From HGM04593 sp045592125 (GTDB taxonomy: Bacteria; Bacteroidota; Bacteroidia; Bacteroidales; Bacteroidaceae), in NCBI GenBank assembly GCA_045592125.1, contig JAZNUE010000044.1, forward strand, positions 1 through 45,789: a stretch of DNA of 45,789 nucleotides. The letters are read 5' to 3'. Position 1 is the stretch's first letter; each line of letters opens with the position of its first letter. The notes under the pieces were generated by a model, which did no database searches, was not told the origin of the DNA, and was given only the letters and a program-made list of their open reading frames with translations. A program made the position numbers and the translations under genes. Positions 17,578-25,428 of the stretch are shown piece by piece.

Positions 17578-18807
17578 TTATATAACAATATAATTTTCAG
17601 TTTGTTTGTATTTGATTTCACATTGCTGTGCATTAGGGAGTGAATGTATAAATTTTCTCAACAAACAAAGCGATTCAAAGATTTCAACGGTTAAACTATG
17701 CTGTTTGTTAAAATATCCAATATCATATTTGTTATTTTCTATTTTATGTGCTGGACTTTGTCTAAGTTTACGAAGTTTTCTTAACGGCTCTATTATTTGC
17801 TCTTTAATCTTAGAGTTATTTTTTTCCAAAAAAACTTTTAATAAAGTAATGCTTCCTCTTATTTCTCCATGTTCATCACGCCTATCAATTCCGAAATAGT
17901 CAAAGAACTTAACATTGATATTATTTGTGACCATTGTTTCAAATTTTAAGATATAGTCCGTATATGCCTTATATGTCGGGATATATATCATATCAAAGCC
18001 ATTTGGCTTTTCTTGAACAAATTCAAGATTAAAAAATTTTTCTCCACATATTTTTGTTGCTAATAAATTTATATTGGTAATTTCTTGAATAACAGAGCGG
18101 TAAACTGTATTTGGAAAATCCCAACAGCATTCAAAAAGATTTTTTATATAACAACTTGTTACCTTACATTTTTCCTGTTCATAGACAAGTTTAAATTTCC
18201 ATTCAATTTGAGTTGCAGAGGGTTGAGCAGCTAAATCTCGTATAAATGCAGCGACTACATAATTTCCATTTTTATCTTTACCTACTCCGAATCTGTTTAA
18301 ATTAATACTATTCTCTTCTTTTATGTTTTCTGTTGAGAAAATTTTCCCATAATAGTCACTAAATTCAAAATTGTATCTCGGGTCTGAATAATATTTATGT
18401 AAAATATCCCACTCAAAATATAGTATCTTATATTGTGGCTGGCCTATCTTTAATAAATTTCTAAACGGATAAAATGCAGCATCTTTGCTTGATGATTCTT
18501 GGGATAAGTAATCGTGCGACGGATAAAGACAAAAATGAACTTGCAATCCGTTATTTCTAAGAAAATCTATTTGTTCTTCTTTAGAATTGAAACCAAAACG
18601 AATGATATGATAATTTACGTCATCATCTGAAGTAAGAATTGAAATTTTGTTTTTCTCTATAAGGCGAATTATAGAGATGACCAATTCATTTTCGTCGTAT
18701 GGTAAGTTTAAATTATAAGATGATATACCACCATAGTTGTCAGACTCTTTAAAATATCTACATATTAAATTAAACAATATATTTTCAATTCCATTTATTC
18801 TATTCAT
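17578..18807 (-). CDS. Unrecognised protein with HEPN-like C-terminus
   Basis: A 409-residue soluble protein of unknown family. Near the C-terminus (about residues 340-395) a helical region contains LRKLRQSPAHKIENN, an R-x4-H arrangement like that of HEPN ribonucleases, followed by a second helix (FESLCLLRKFIHSLP). The N-terminal 300 residues have alternating alpha/beta character without a motif I know. It lies 9 bp downstream of the Mrr-type endonuclease gene on the same strand, so the two are almost certainly one operon. It may be the RNase toxin, sensor or inhibitor of a defence pair. HEPN assignment is tentative because a single short motif is weak evidence. Confidence 0.55.
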   Translation of the reverse strand: MNRINGIENILFNLICRYFKESDNYGGISSYNLNLPYDENELVISIIRLIEKNKISILTSDDDVNYHIIRFGFNSKEEQIDFLRNNGLQVHFCLYPSHDYLSQESSSKDAAFYPFRNLLKIGQPQYKILYFEWDILHKYYSDPRYNFEFSDYYGKIFSTENIKEENSINLNRFGVGKDKNGNYVVAAFIRDLAAQPSATQIEWKFKLVYEQEKCKVTSCYIKNLFECCWDFPNTVYRSVIQEITNINLLATKICGEKFFNLEFVQEKPNGFDMIYIPTYKAYTDYILKFETMVTNNINVKFFDYFGIDRRDEHGEIRGSITLLKVFLEKNNSKIKEQIIEPLRKLRKLRQSPAHKIENNKYDIGYFNKQHSLTVEIFESLCLLRKFIHSLPNAQQCEIKYKQTENYIVI

Positions 18808-18816
18808 AAAGTTCCG

Positions 18817-20553
18817 TCATTTTTCATTTATCTTTTTTGCTTCCTCAATATTGATGTGAGCAGTTCTTCCATTCTTGTGTAGTAGGGCAAGCAAATGCCC
18901 ACCATTCAGCAATTTCAAAGGTTTATCCTTTGCAAATTCATAGGAGTCATGTCCATAATCAGATGTTGTAATCAAGATACCCGAATTTGCACCCTCATTG
19001 ATGACTGTTCCATATAAATCTCTGACAGCAGAAACACCCACTGTGTTTGTGTATCGTTTTGCTTGAATAACTATTTTCCCACCACGCAAAGGGTCTGGGT
19101 CGAAAACAATAGCGTCAACCCCACCATCTCTACTTGCTTGTGTTACTCGTACCTCTCCACCATTCCTTGCAAATTCCATTTCAAACAGTTCCCTAACAAG
19201 GTGTTCAAAATCTTCCCAATGCATGGCTGCAAGATTTGTTCCTTGATTTACCTCAACATCTTTGCCCTCAACAAATCTTTTATCTTTCTTGTTGAAAGTT
19301 AATATTGGGGTTATTGGAGAAATATCTACAAGTTTCGCAGCAGAAACGCCTTTTAATGCCTTGAAACATGCTTTAGGTTCAACTTGCGACAAGTTTATCT
19401 GTGAGAACTTTTGTCTGTCAACTTGAAGAGATAGAATACATTTCCTTTCTATTATTCCAGTCGCAGGGTTTACTTGCGTTACAAAACCATTGAAAGTTAT
19501 GCCATTTATTTCATTCTCTGTATCAATATAAAATATCTCATATAATGAGCGAAGTGTTATTGAGTACAATACATTCTCATATCTTTTTGCGATATAACTT
19601 TCTGTGTATGTTTTAGTTCTTATTTCTTTTGACGTAGCAATATATTTATACTCTTTTACCTCCGAAAAATTAGACATGTTTGGTAGTTCATAATCTACTA
19701 CTAACATATCTTTTTCTCTCATACTTTCTATCTCCTTTTTAAAGTCTATTCCATAGTTAGAACTTACTAGCGCAGAGCAGATTTTTTCTTCGATAGAATT
19801 ACCTTTTGCTAAAAGTTTAGGCGTTTGATTTATACCATTTAGTATAATGGTCTCTAAACTGTCCTCTAAACGCTTGATTTTCCTATTTGCTAAATAACAA
19901 AAAAGAAAATTCTCTGCTTGCTTTATCGCATTACCCCTATTAAATTCTATTTCTTCTTTGTCTTCTTTATAGAAAAGAAAACCACAGAAATCTTCTTCAA
20001 ATTCTGTAATTTCTATTAATTTCTCATTTTTTATGTCAGTTATGTAGCAATCCCAACTTATGTAAGTAACCTTTTTTAGTATTGCGAATAGTTTACTGAT
20101 ATCAACTTCTTCTGTAGCAATAATATGATATCTTGTTCCCTTTATGTTTTTCAGTGATACACCTATAGTTTTAAGGTCTTTTTCTAGTTTGAGACAATAC
20201 TTTCTTACTCTTTCTAATTGTTCTTCTTTTTTTCTCCTTCGTGCCTCTGCCATCTTCTGTGCCCATTCTTCATGCGCTTTTCGTTCTTCCTCTTGTTTTT
20301 TAAGTTTTTGTTCTTCAACTCTGGACAAAAGCATTTGAATTCTTCCTTGCTTTTGTTTTTTGGCTTCGACCATTTTTTGCGACCATTCTTCTTTTTTAAT
20401 TCGTTCTTCCTCTTGCTTTGCTTCAAGCTCTTTTTGTTTGCGTTCTTCCTCTTGCTTTACTTCAAGTTCATTTTGCCTTTTTTGTTTGTTATTGCTATAA
20501 ATAACGATAAGGGCAATAATTATAAATATAGATATAATAACAACTGTTATCAT
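18817..20553 (-). CDS. Membrane-anchored coiled-coil Mrr-type restriction endonuclease
   Basis: A 578-residue protein in three parts. Residues 2-20 form a single hydrophobic helix. Residues 22-130 are a highly charged coiled coil with repeated phrases (QEEERKQKELEAKQEEERIK; EEWSQKMVEAKK and EEWAQKMAEARR). A middle region (130-430) has no recognised motif. The C-terminal domain (about 444-578) is Mrr_cat-like: HWEDFEHLVRELF, then D480 in DGGVD and Q497-A-K499 (IVIQAKRY), the PD-(D/E)xK pattern with QxK. Mrr-type enzymes cut foreign, often modified, DNA; the membrane anchor would place this one where DNA enters. It is co-directional with the HEPN-like gene 9 bp downstream. The membrane-coil-nuclease architecture is the striking feature. 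Confidence 0.8.
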   Translation of the reverse strand: MITVVIISIFIIIALIVIYSNNKQKRQNELEVKQEEERKQKELEAKQEEERIKKEEWSQKMVEAKKQKQGRIQMLLSRVEEQKLKKQEEERKAHEEWAQKMAEARRRKKEEQLERVRKYCLKLEKDLKTIGVSLKNIKGTRYHIIATEEVDISKLFAILKKVTYISWDCYITDIKNEKLIEITEFEEDFCGFLFYKEDKEEIEFNRGNAIKQAENFLFCYLANRKIKRLEDSLETIILNGINQTPKLLAKGNSIEEKICSALVSSNYGIDFKKEIESMREKDMLVVDYELPNMSNFSEVKEYKYIATSKEIRTKTYTESYIAKRYENVLYSITLRSLYEIFYIDTENEINGITFNGFVTQVNPATGIIERKCILSLQVDRQKFSQINLSQVEPKACFKALKGVSAAKLVDISPITPILTFNKKDKRFVEGKDVEVNQGTNLAAMHWEDFEHLVRELFEMEFARNGGEVRVTQASRDGGVDAIVFDPDPLRGGKIVIQAKRYTNTVGVSAVRDLYGTVINEGANSGILITTSDYGHDSYEFAKDKPLKLLNGGHLLALLHKNGRTAHINIEEAKKINEK

Positions 20554-20580
20554 GACAATCGTGCTTTGTGTTGAATATAT

Positions 20581-20847
20581 TTATCTGTTCTTATTATTAC
20601 GCTTCCACTCTTTATTTGTGGTAGTATTTATAATGCCCTTTCTTATTACACAAATGGCATTCTCGTATGTACGCCCCTCTGAAAAGTCATAGTTCTTCAT
20701 ATAGTTATATGACACCCCAAGAGTGCCATCATTTTCCAAATACTCTTGATTGTCAAAGAGTGCTTTCATGTTTCCATAGAAGAAATTCTGTCCTGTTGAT
20801 TTTATGACAAGGTGGACAACCCCTCGTTCTTGCTTAACTTTATACAT
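20581..20847 (-). CDS. Small conserved mobile-element protein, unknown function
   Basis: An 88-residue protein (MYKVKQERGVVHLVIK ... STGQNFFYGNMKALF) with beta-rich N-terminus and a basic tail (KEWKRNNKNR). Short proteins of this look occur in Bacteroidetes mobile elements, but I cannot name a function. It lies 27 bp upstream of the Mrr-type gene on the same strand and could be the first gene of that operon. The region just upstream holds a pair of direct repeats (20895-20949). Confidence 0.5.
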   Translation of the reverse strand: MYKVKQERGVVHLVIKSTGQNFFYGNMKALFDNQEYLENDGTLGVSYNYMKNYDFSEGRTYENAICVIRKGIINTTTNKEWKRNNKNR

Positions 20848-20894
20848 ATATCATTTTTCTGTTTGGCAAATATAATACATTTTTCAATCTCTGC

Positions 20895-20949
20895 ATTAAA
20901 ATGTTGCACAAATTAAAAATAATCATTAAAAATGTTGCACAACTTAAAT
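20895..20949. repeat. Paired direct repeat between divergent genes
   Basis: ATTAAAATGTTGCACAAATT and ATTAAAAATGTTGCACAACT recur about 31 bp apart in the gap between the divergent genes at 20847 and 21005. The core ATGTTGCACAA is identical. It may be a binding site for an island regulator, or an iteron-like site. Confidence 0.55.
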
Positions 20950-21004
20950 TATATCACTATCTTTGTTCCAGTTGAGATAATGATAACTTATAACCAATAC
21001 AGAC

Positions 21005-21349
21005 ATGATAGCATTAGCAAATAATTCAGTTGTTGTAATAAATAATCTTACAAGTCGTAGAGCAAGCGTAATCGCTCGTAGAACCAACAGCGAGGCGATG
21101 GGCGTAATCAAGGCACAGATGATTGACTTGCTCAAAGCAAAGTTGCACATGGGCATTGCTCACTTCGTTTACATGAAGAAAGATGGCACGCTTCGCGAGG
21201 CGTGGGGTACAACAGCAAGCAACCTAATGAAAGCGAATATCAATGGCAGAGGCATTTCAAGGGATAGTGTGAACACTGTCTGCTATTGGGATTGTGAAAA
21301 GGGTGGATTTCGTTCGCTTCGCTTTGAAAATCTTATCGAGGTTCTTTAA
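21005..21349 (+). CDS. WYL_2/DUF2693-type SH3-like small protein
   Basis: A 114-residue protein. The C-terminal half (VYMKKDGTLREAWGTT ... YWDCEKGGFRSLRFENL) matches the Sm-/SH3-like barrel of the WYL_2 (DUF2693) family, common on Bacteroidetes mobile elements. A nucleic-acid- or ligand-binding regulatory role is likely by fold, but not established. It sits 15 bp before the small serine recombinase and is probably co-transcribed with it. The paired repeat upstream may be its operator. Confidence 0.7.
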   Translation: MIALANNSVVVINNLTSRRASVIARRTNSEAMGVIKAQMIDLLKAKLHMGIAHFVYMKKDGTLREAWGTTASNLMKANINGRGISRDSVNTVCYWDCEKGGFRSLRFENLIEVL

Positions 21350-21364
21350 TAATAAATTAGGAGT

Positions 21365-21997
21365 ATGGCAAAGGTTGTAATATACGCTCGTGTAAGCACG
21401 CAAGGACAAGACTATGAGCGTCAGTTGGCAGAGTTGCGTGAGTATGCTCGTAAGATGGAATATGAGGTTGTGATGGAGTTCTGCGAAAAGGTGAGTGGAG
21501 CAAAGACAGTGGCAGAACGCCAAGCCCTTACAGAGTTGCTTTCATTCGTTGAGAGCAACAAGGTGGATAAGGTGCTTATCTATGAGTGCAGTCGCTTGTC
21601 AAGGCGTGCAATAGACTTCCTTACTGTAATAGAAAATCTTACAGCAAAGAAAATCAGCGTGTATATACTCCAAAATGGTCTTGAAACACTGCTCCCCAAT
21701 GGGCAACCCAACCCAATAGCACAACTTGTAATGGGTATTCTTGCACAGTTCAACTCAATGGAGCGTAGCCTCATCAGAAGTCGTATGGAGAGTGGTTATA
21801 ATCATTTTCGTGCTATTGGTGGCAAGGTTGGTCGTAAAGAGGGTTATCGTAAAAGCGAGGAAGCGATGAGGCTAGAATATTTAAAGGAAATACAACTCTT
21901 ACGCAAAGGTTTGTCGCTTCGAAATGTATCTGCGATTACCTCAACAAGCGTAAACACGTTAAGAAAGTTAAGAAAATTTAACAATTTGGCAACATGA
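21365..21997 (+). CDS. Serine resolvase/invertase family recombinase
   Basis: A 210-residue resolvase-type recombinase. The catalytic domain starts VVIYARVSTQGQ with nucleophile Ser11 and includes the arginine-rich YECSRLSRRAIDF motif (about residues 75-90), the long E-helix (about 118-140) and a C-terminal helix-turn-helix (LRNVSAITSTSVNTLRKL). It would resolve multimers or invert a segment of the island. The gene is intact. It lies upstream of the large serine recombinase, so the element carries two serine recombinases. Confidence 0.88.
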   Translation: MAKVVIYARVSTQGQDYERQLAELREYARKMEYEVVMEFCEKVSGAKTVAERQALTELLSFVESNKVDKVLIYECSRLSRRAIDFLTVIENLTAKKISVYILQNGLETLLPNGQPNPIAQLVMGILAQFNSMERSLIRSRMESGYNHFRAIGGKVGRKEGYRKSEEAMRLEYLKEIQLLRKGLSLRNVSAITSTSVNTLRKLRKFNNLAT

Positions 21998-22346
21998 ATT
22001 TGTTTTTTCAAAATAAAAAATATATGTTTGCAATGTTTCGAAACAACTCACTGAAACAAAGCGCAAAAAGAATATTCAAACAGTGAGTTACAATCAATAA
22101 AGACATAGTAAAAAAACAAGGTGGCAACCCTTGAAAGAAGTAGTTTGTTGCAAACGAAATGGCAAAGACGCTACAAACGAGCGAGAGGAAATTTATTTCT
22201 TTTCACAGCGAGTGCTGTCCGTTTTCGCAATGTCTATATGGCAACGAGCAGGTGCTTTACGCCCTAGCGTTTCCTCGTTGTTGGTATGCCACAAAGCACC
22301 AAAAAATAAGCCACATAGTTCTGTGGCAGGGAAAGTATGAATTTTA
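21998..22346 (+). other. Non-coding gap with inverted repeats
   Basis: This 350-bp stretch between the two recombinases has no convincing gene. It contains a short hairpin (GCCAC at about 22312 with GTGGC at about 22325) and a wider GGTGCTTT/AAGCACC inverted pair around 22250-22305. Short reading frames exist in several phases, none with a plausible start and composition. It may hold the attachment site or a regulatory RNA of the element. Confidence 0.35.
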
Positions 22347-22487
22347 ATGTTTAACGAAGAAGAATTGAAACATTATGAGAAGATATTAAACAAATTAGGA
22401 GTAAAAGACGGCGAGAGCCAACAGAGGGTATTGGAATTTATGTATACTCTTGGAACAATAATTTATAATAAAAGCGTAGAGGTATGA
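22347..22487 (+). CDS. Small protein preceding the large serine recombinase
   Basis: ATG at 22347 opens a 46-residue frame (MFNEEELKHYEKILNKLG ... FMYTLGTIIYNKSVEV) whose stop overlaps the recombinase start in an ATGA arrangement (22484-22487), the signature of translational coupling. The protein is acidic and helical. It could modulate the recombinase; no family was recognised. Confidence 0.55.
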   Translation: MFNEEELKHYEKILNKLGVKDGESQQRVLEFMYTLGTIIYNKSVEV

Positions 22488-24084
22488 TTGAGGTAAAGAA
22501 AAAGAAGAAAATCAAAGGGGCAAAGACTGTTGTTGAGTACAGCAAGTTGGAAAGGAGAGTTGCCGCATTGTGGACACGAGTAAGCACAAAGGAGCAAGAG
22601 GAGAATAATTGCAGTTTGGAGAACCAACGAAAGATTTGTTTGGAGTATGCAGAACAGAGGGGTATCACAATCAAAAAGGAGTTTGGTGGAACGCACGAGA
22701 GCGCAAAGACAGAGGGTGAAATGTACCGTAAAATGATTTCGGAGGTGGCAAAGGACAAGGAGATAAACATTATCCTTGTTTACTCCTTTGACCGTTTCTC
22801 TCGTGCGGGTAACGAGGCGATTATGACAAAGGCATACTTAAAGACAAAGGGTATATATGTTATATCAGCAACGCAAGCAACTGACCCCGACAGTGCAGCT
22901 GGTACATTCATGGAAAACATCTTTTTCTGTTCAACCAATTCGAGAATGATTTGCGTAGGGATAAAAGCGTTATGGGTATGACAGAGTGCCTCAAAAGAGG
23001 TTATTGGTTCAATAATGTTCCATTGGGGTATAACCGCAAAAAGGTTGGTCGTGAGCATATAATAACAGTGAATGAAGATGGCAAGAAACTGCGTAATGCC
23101 TTTATATGGAAAGCGACAGAGGGAATGAGCGACATTGCAATTTGTGAGAGGTTAAAGGCGATGGGTCTTGATGTTGACCGCAAGCACCTAAACAAGATAT
23201 TTCAAAATGTATTCTACGCGGGGTATATGAGGCACAACCTTTTGGGGAACGAGATTGTGAAAGGCAAGCACGAGGCATTGATTGATGAAGTTATATTCAA
23301 CAAGGTAAATGGTATTTCCAATGCTGGGTATGAGCATAAGAAGATTACCGATGATTTCCCATTGAAACGCCATATCATCTGTTCCGAGTGTGGTGGTTAT
23401 CTAACAGGATACACCGTAAAGGCAAGGGGTAAGAACTACTATAAATGCAACACCAAAGGTTGTAAAAACAACAATAGCGCAGAGAAAATTCATGCAGAGT
23501 ATGTTGCACTGCTCAACAGTTATAAAATTCCTCAGGAGTGGATTTCTGCGCTTTCTGACGTGTTCCGTAAAGTGTTTAGGGAGCATAACGATATGAAAGA
23601 TGAGGAACGCCGTACCTTGCTTAAACGCCGTACAGAGTGTAAACAGAAGATTGATAAACTCAAAATACGCTTTGGACTTGATGAGATAAGCGAGGATATT
23701 TACAACGCTTCTGTAAGGCATTTGAACACTGAATTGGCAGAAATTGAGCGAAGTCTTGAAAGTGCAAGTCAAAATTTATCGAACATGGAGAAATTTGTCG
23801 ATAAGGCAGTGCTAATGTGTTGTCAATTAGGCGATTTATGGATTGATGGAGATTTCGAGAGTAGGCAACAATTGCAGAAATTAGTGTTCCCAAATGGAAT
23901 TTTGCTCGATAAGGAAAATGGCAATTATCGAACAGAAAACGAGAACGAAGTGTTCAAGATTATGCGCTTGTTTTCAAGCACTTACAGCGATAAAAAAGAA
24001 AAAGCGACAAACGATTTTCACCGTTTGTCGCCTTGTGTCGGAATGAGGCGACTCGAACGCCCGACCCCTACGTCCCGAACGTAG
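22484..24084 (+). pseudogene. Large serine recombinase, frameshifted
   Basis: Two adjoining frames make up one large serine recombinase of about 530 residues. The first (22484-22981) has the resolvase-like catalytic domain with Ser34 (WTRVSTKEQ) and YSFDRFSR. The second (open from before 22951) continues with LFNQFENDLRRDKSVMGM, the recombinase domain (GYWFNNVPLGYNRKK), a zinc ribbon (CSECGGY ... CNTKGC) and a coiled coil. They join if the T5 run at 22922-22926 were T6, so a one-base deletion in a homopolymer broke the gene (or the assembly has an error there). The 3' end runs into the antisense of tRNA-Pro; the last 15 or so residues come from the tRNA gene. It is the probable integrase of the 14.4-24.0 kb island. 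Confidence 0.82.
24004..24031. repeat. Right copy of 28-bp island boundary repeat
   Basis: These 28 nt are identical to 14381-14408, 9,623 bp away, and are themselves an inverted repeat (GCGACAAACG, 8-nt loop, complement). They lie in the last coding part of the recombinase, 7 bp from the 3' end of tRNA-Pro. Confidence 0.85.
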
Positions 24085-24110
24085 TGCGCTACCAACTGCG
24101 CTACATTCCG
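24038..24110 (-). tRNA. tRNA-Pro (anticodon CGG)
   Basis: Reading the minus strand, 24110-24038 folds as a tRNA: acceptor stem CGGAATG/CATTCCG, D arm GCGC/GCGC, anticodon stem CTACG/CGTAG around loop TTCGGGA with anticodon CGG, T arm with loop TTCGAGT, discriminator A. CCA is not encoded. Its 3' end abuts the mobile island, the usual geometry for element insertion at a tRNA. Confidence 0.9.
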
Positions 24111-24181
24111 TCACTATTCATGCCGCGAAGATAGTACAAAAAAATAGAATAGAGAAATTTTTGAAGATTTTTATCGAAATA

Positions 24182-24213
24182 TTTGCGCAATCAAAAACTT
24201 TACCCTACCTTTG
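24182..24213 (+). promoter_or_regulatory. Promoter of tRNA-Phe
   Basis: TTTG (24182-24185) and TACCTTTG (24206-24213) separated by 20 nt match the Bacteroidetes consensus; the start would be about 8 nt before the tRNA. Confidence 0.75.
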
Positions 24214-24228
24214 CACACGCAAAACCAC

Positions 24229-24301
24229 GGTGCCATAGCTCAGTTGGTAGAGCAAAGGACTGAAAATCCTTGTGTCCCCGGTTCGATTCCTGGTGGCACC
24301 A
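24229..24301 (+). tRNA. tRNA-Phe (anticodon GAA)
   Basis: Acceptor stem GGTGCCA/TGGCACC, D arm with GCTCAGTTGGTAGAGC, anticodon stem AAGGA/TCCTT around loop CTGAAAA (anticodon GAA), T arm CCCCGGTTCGATTCCTGG, discriminator A. CCA is not encoded. The last 13 nt through 24302 are repeated at 28676-28688, marking insertion of an element at this gene. Confidence 0.95.
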
Positions 24302-24302
24302 C
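24290..24302 (+). repeat. Attachment-site repeat at tRNA-Phe 3' end (left)
   Basis: CTGGTGGCACCAC covers the end of the tRNA-Phe T arm and acceptor stem and recurs exactly at 28676-28688. The pair bounds a 4.4-kb segment holding hipA fragments and a restriction-modification gene. Confidence 0.75.
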
Positions 24303-24325
24303 AGCAAAGAAAGGCAAAACAATGT

Positions 24326-24360
24326 AAAATCCTGATTTTCAACGAAAATCGGGATTTTTT
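24326..24360 (+). terminator. Terminator downstream of tRNA-Phe
   Basis: AAATCC-T-GATTTTC, a 4-nt loop, then GAAAATCGGGATTT and a T run: a stem of about 13 bp 25 nt after the tRNA. Confidence 0.8.
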
Positions 24361-24474
24361 ATTTCCCCTAAAAACGACAATGATTGTGCAAGCGAGTGTA
24401 ACATCAAGATTTCTTGAATGTTACGTAACGAGCGCAGCTAGCTCCCAACTCTGCATATATTTAGTGTTGTGTTG

Positions 24475-25428
24475 TTATGCCAATAGGCTCAACCTCTCGG
24501 CAATGATAACCTTGAACGCCTCTTTCATTTCGTCTGGCAAGAAAGATTGGTCGATAAACTCATACCACCTATCTTTGACCTTTGCGAATTTGGCAAAAAT
24601 GTTATTTATAATCTTCTCCTCCAACCCTGATGCTTGCATTGAGGTTACGATATCCGTCTTTTTGATTTTGCGTTTCTTACCGTTAAGGGTCAGTGCCAAT
24701 TCCACGGTATCTTCGGGCATAACCAGTGCGGTGGAGAGCATATCGTATGCAGTTGTAAGCAGATATTTCCCCTGCTCCTTGCTATAGAGCGAAAAGTTTT
24801 TCAGGTGCATATCGGCATTGCCTGTTATCCACGAAAAAACAACCTGCTCCCAATAGTTTACCATATCCAACTTGGGAATATCCGAAAATCGCTGTATCGC
24901 CTTTGCGATCTGCTCATACGAGCCTTTGTACTTATGTTCGGTCAGTCGCTCCGTAAGCTGGCACATATCCTCCATCGGGAGTTTATCGCCTGTGGCTGTA
25001 CGGTCGATACGGCGAGTTATATAGCACAACTCACCATCGGCAAAGCGGATAAGGCTATGAGGCACAACCTGCATCTTTGCCAACTCTGCAAGGTGCATTG
25101 TCAAGTCCTCCAACTCGGGCAAATGTGCAAAACGGTCGGTCTACGGTTTCAAGATATATCGTCCCCATAAACCGGCAATGGTGAAACAATCGGTCTCGTT
25201 CCTGCCACCCTTGTTAATATCCAACGACAACTTTGCCTGAACACCCGTCAAGGTCGTTTGGCTGCGGATTACCTGTTTGGCAAGGTCGGTCAGGTTCTCG
25301 CGTGTATATGGCAATTCGGGAACACTCGGCGTGCCGAACATCTTCCTTGAACAAGCCTTGTGAAAATCCTTCTCACCCTCGTTCAACTCTTTGTAACAAT
25401 ATAGACACTTTGCCATATTACTCCTCAT
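24475..25428 (-). pseudogene. hipA: HipA-type kinase, interrupted by nonsense codon
   Basis: One frame, 25428 to 24475, encodes a HipA-domain serine/threonine kinase interrupted by a TAG at 25143-25141. Before it: a zinc-finger-like start (MAKCLYCYKELNEGEKDFHK), GVQAKLSL and GRYILKP. After it, in the same frame: TDRFAHLPELEDLTMHLAEL, the catalytic N-x-D-x-H-x-K-N (NADMHLKN) and TAYDML. In related proteins ILKP is followed by Gln, so a single CAG-to-TAG change fits. HipA kinases phosphorylate glutamyl-tRNA synthetase as toxins. Here the gene is probably inactive; two fragments could still be made only by re-initiation. The N-terminal subunit gene overlaps its start, and no hipB antitoxin gene is present. 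Confidence 0.8.

Noticed and set aside
22131..22347. Two overlapping 62- to 69-codon plus-strand frames
   Set aside because: They overlap each other in different phases over inverted repeats, show no domain, and do not fit the 46-residue gene that is coupled to the recombinase.
14320..24110. Island boundaries as classical attachment sites of the large serine recombinase
   Set aside because: Serine integrases use short, non-identical sites with a 2-bp core; the shared 23- and 28-bp blocks are duplicated coding sequence instead.
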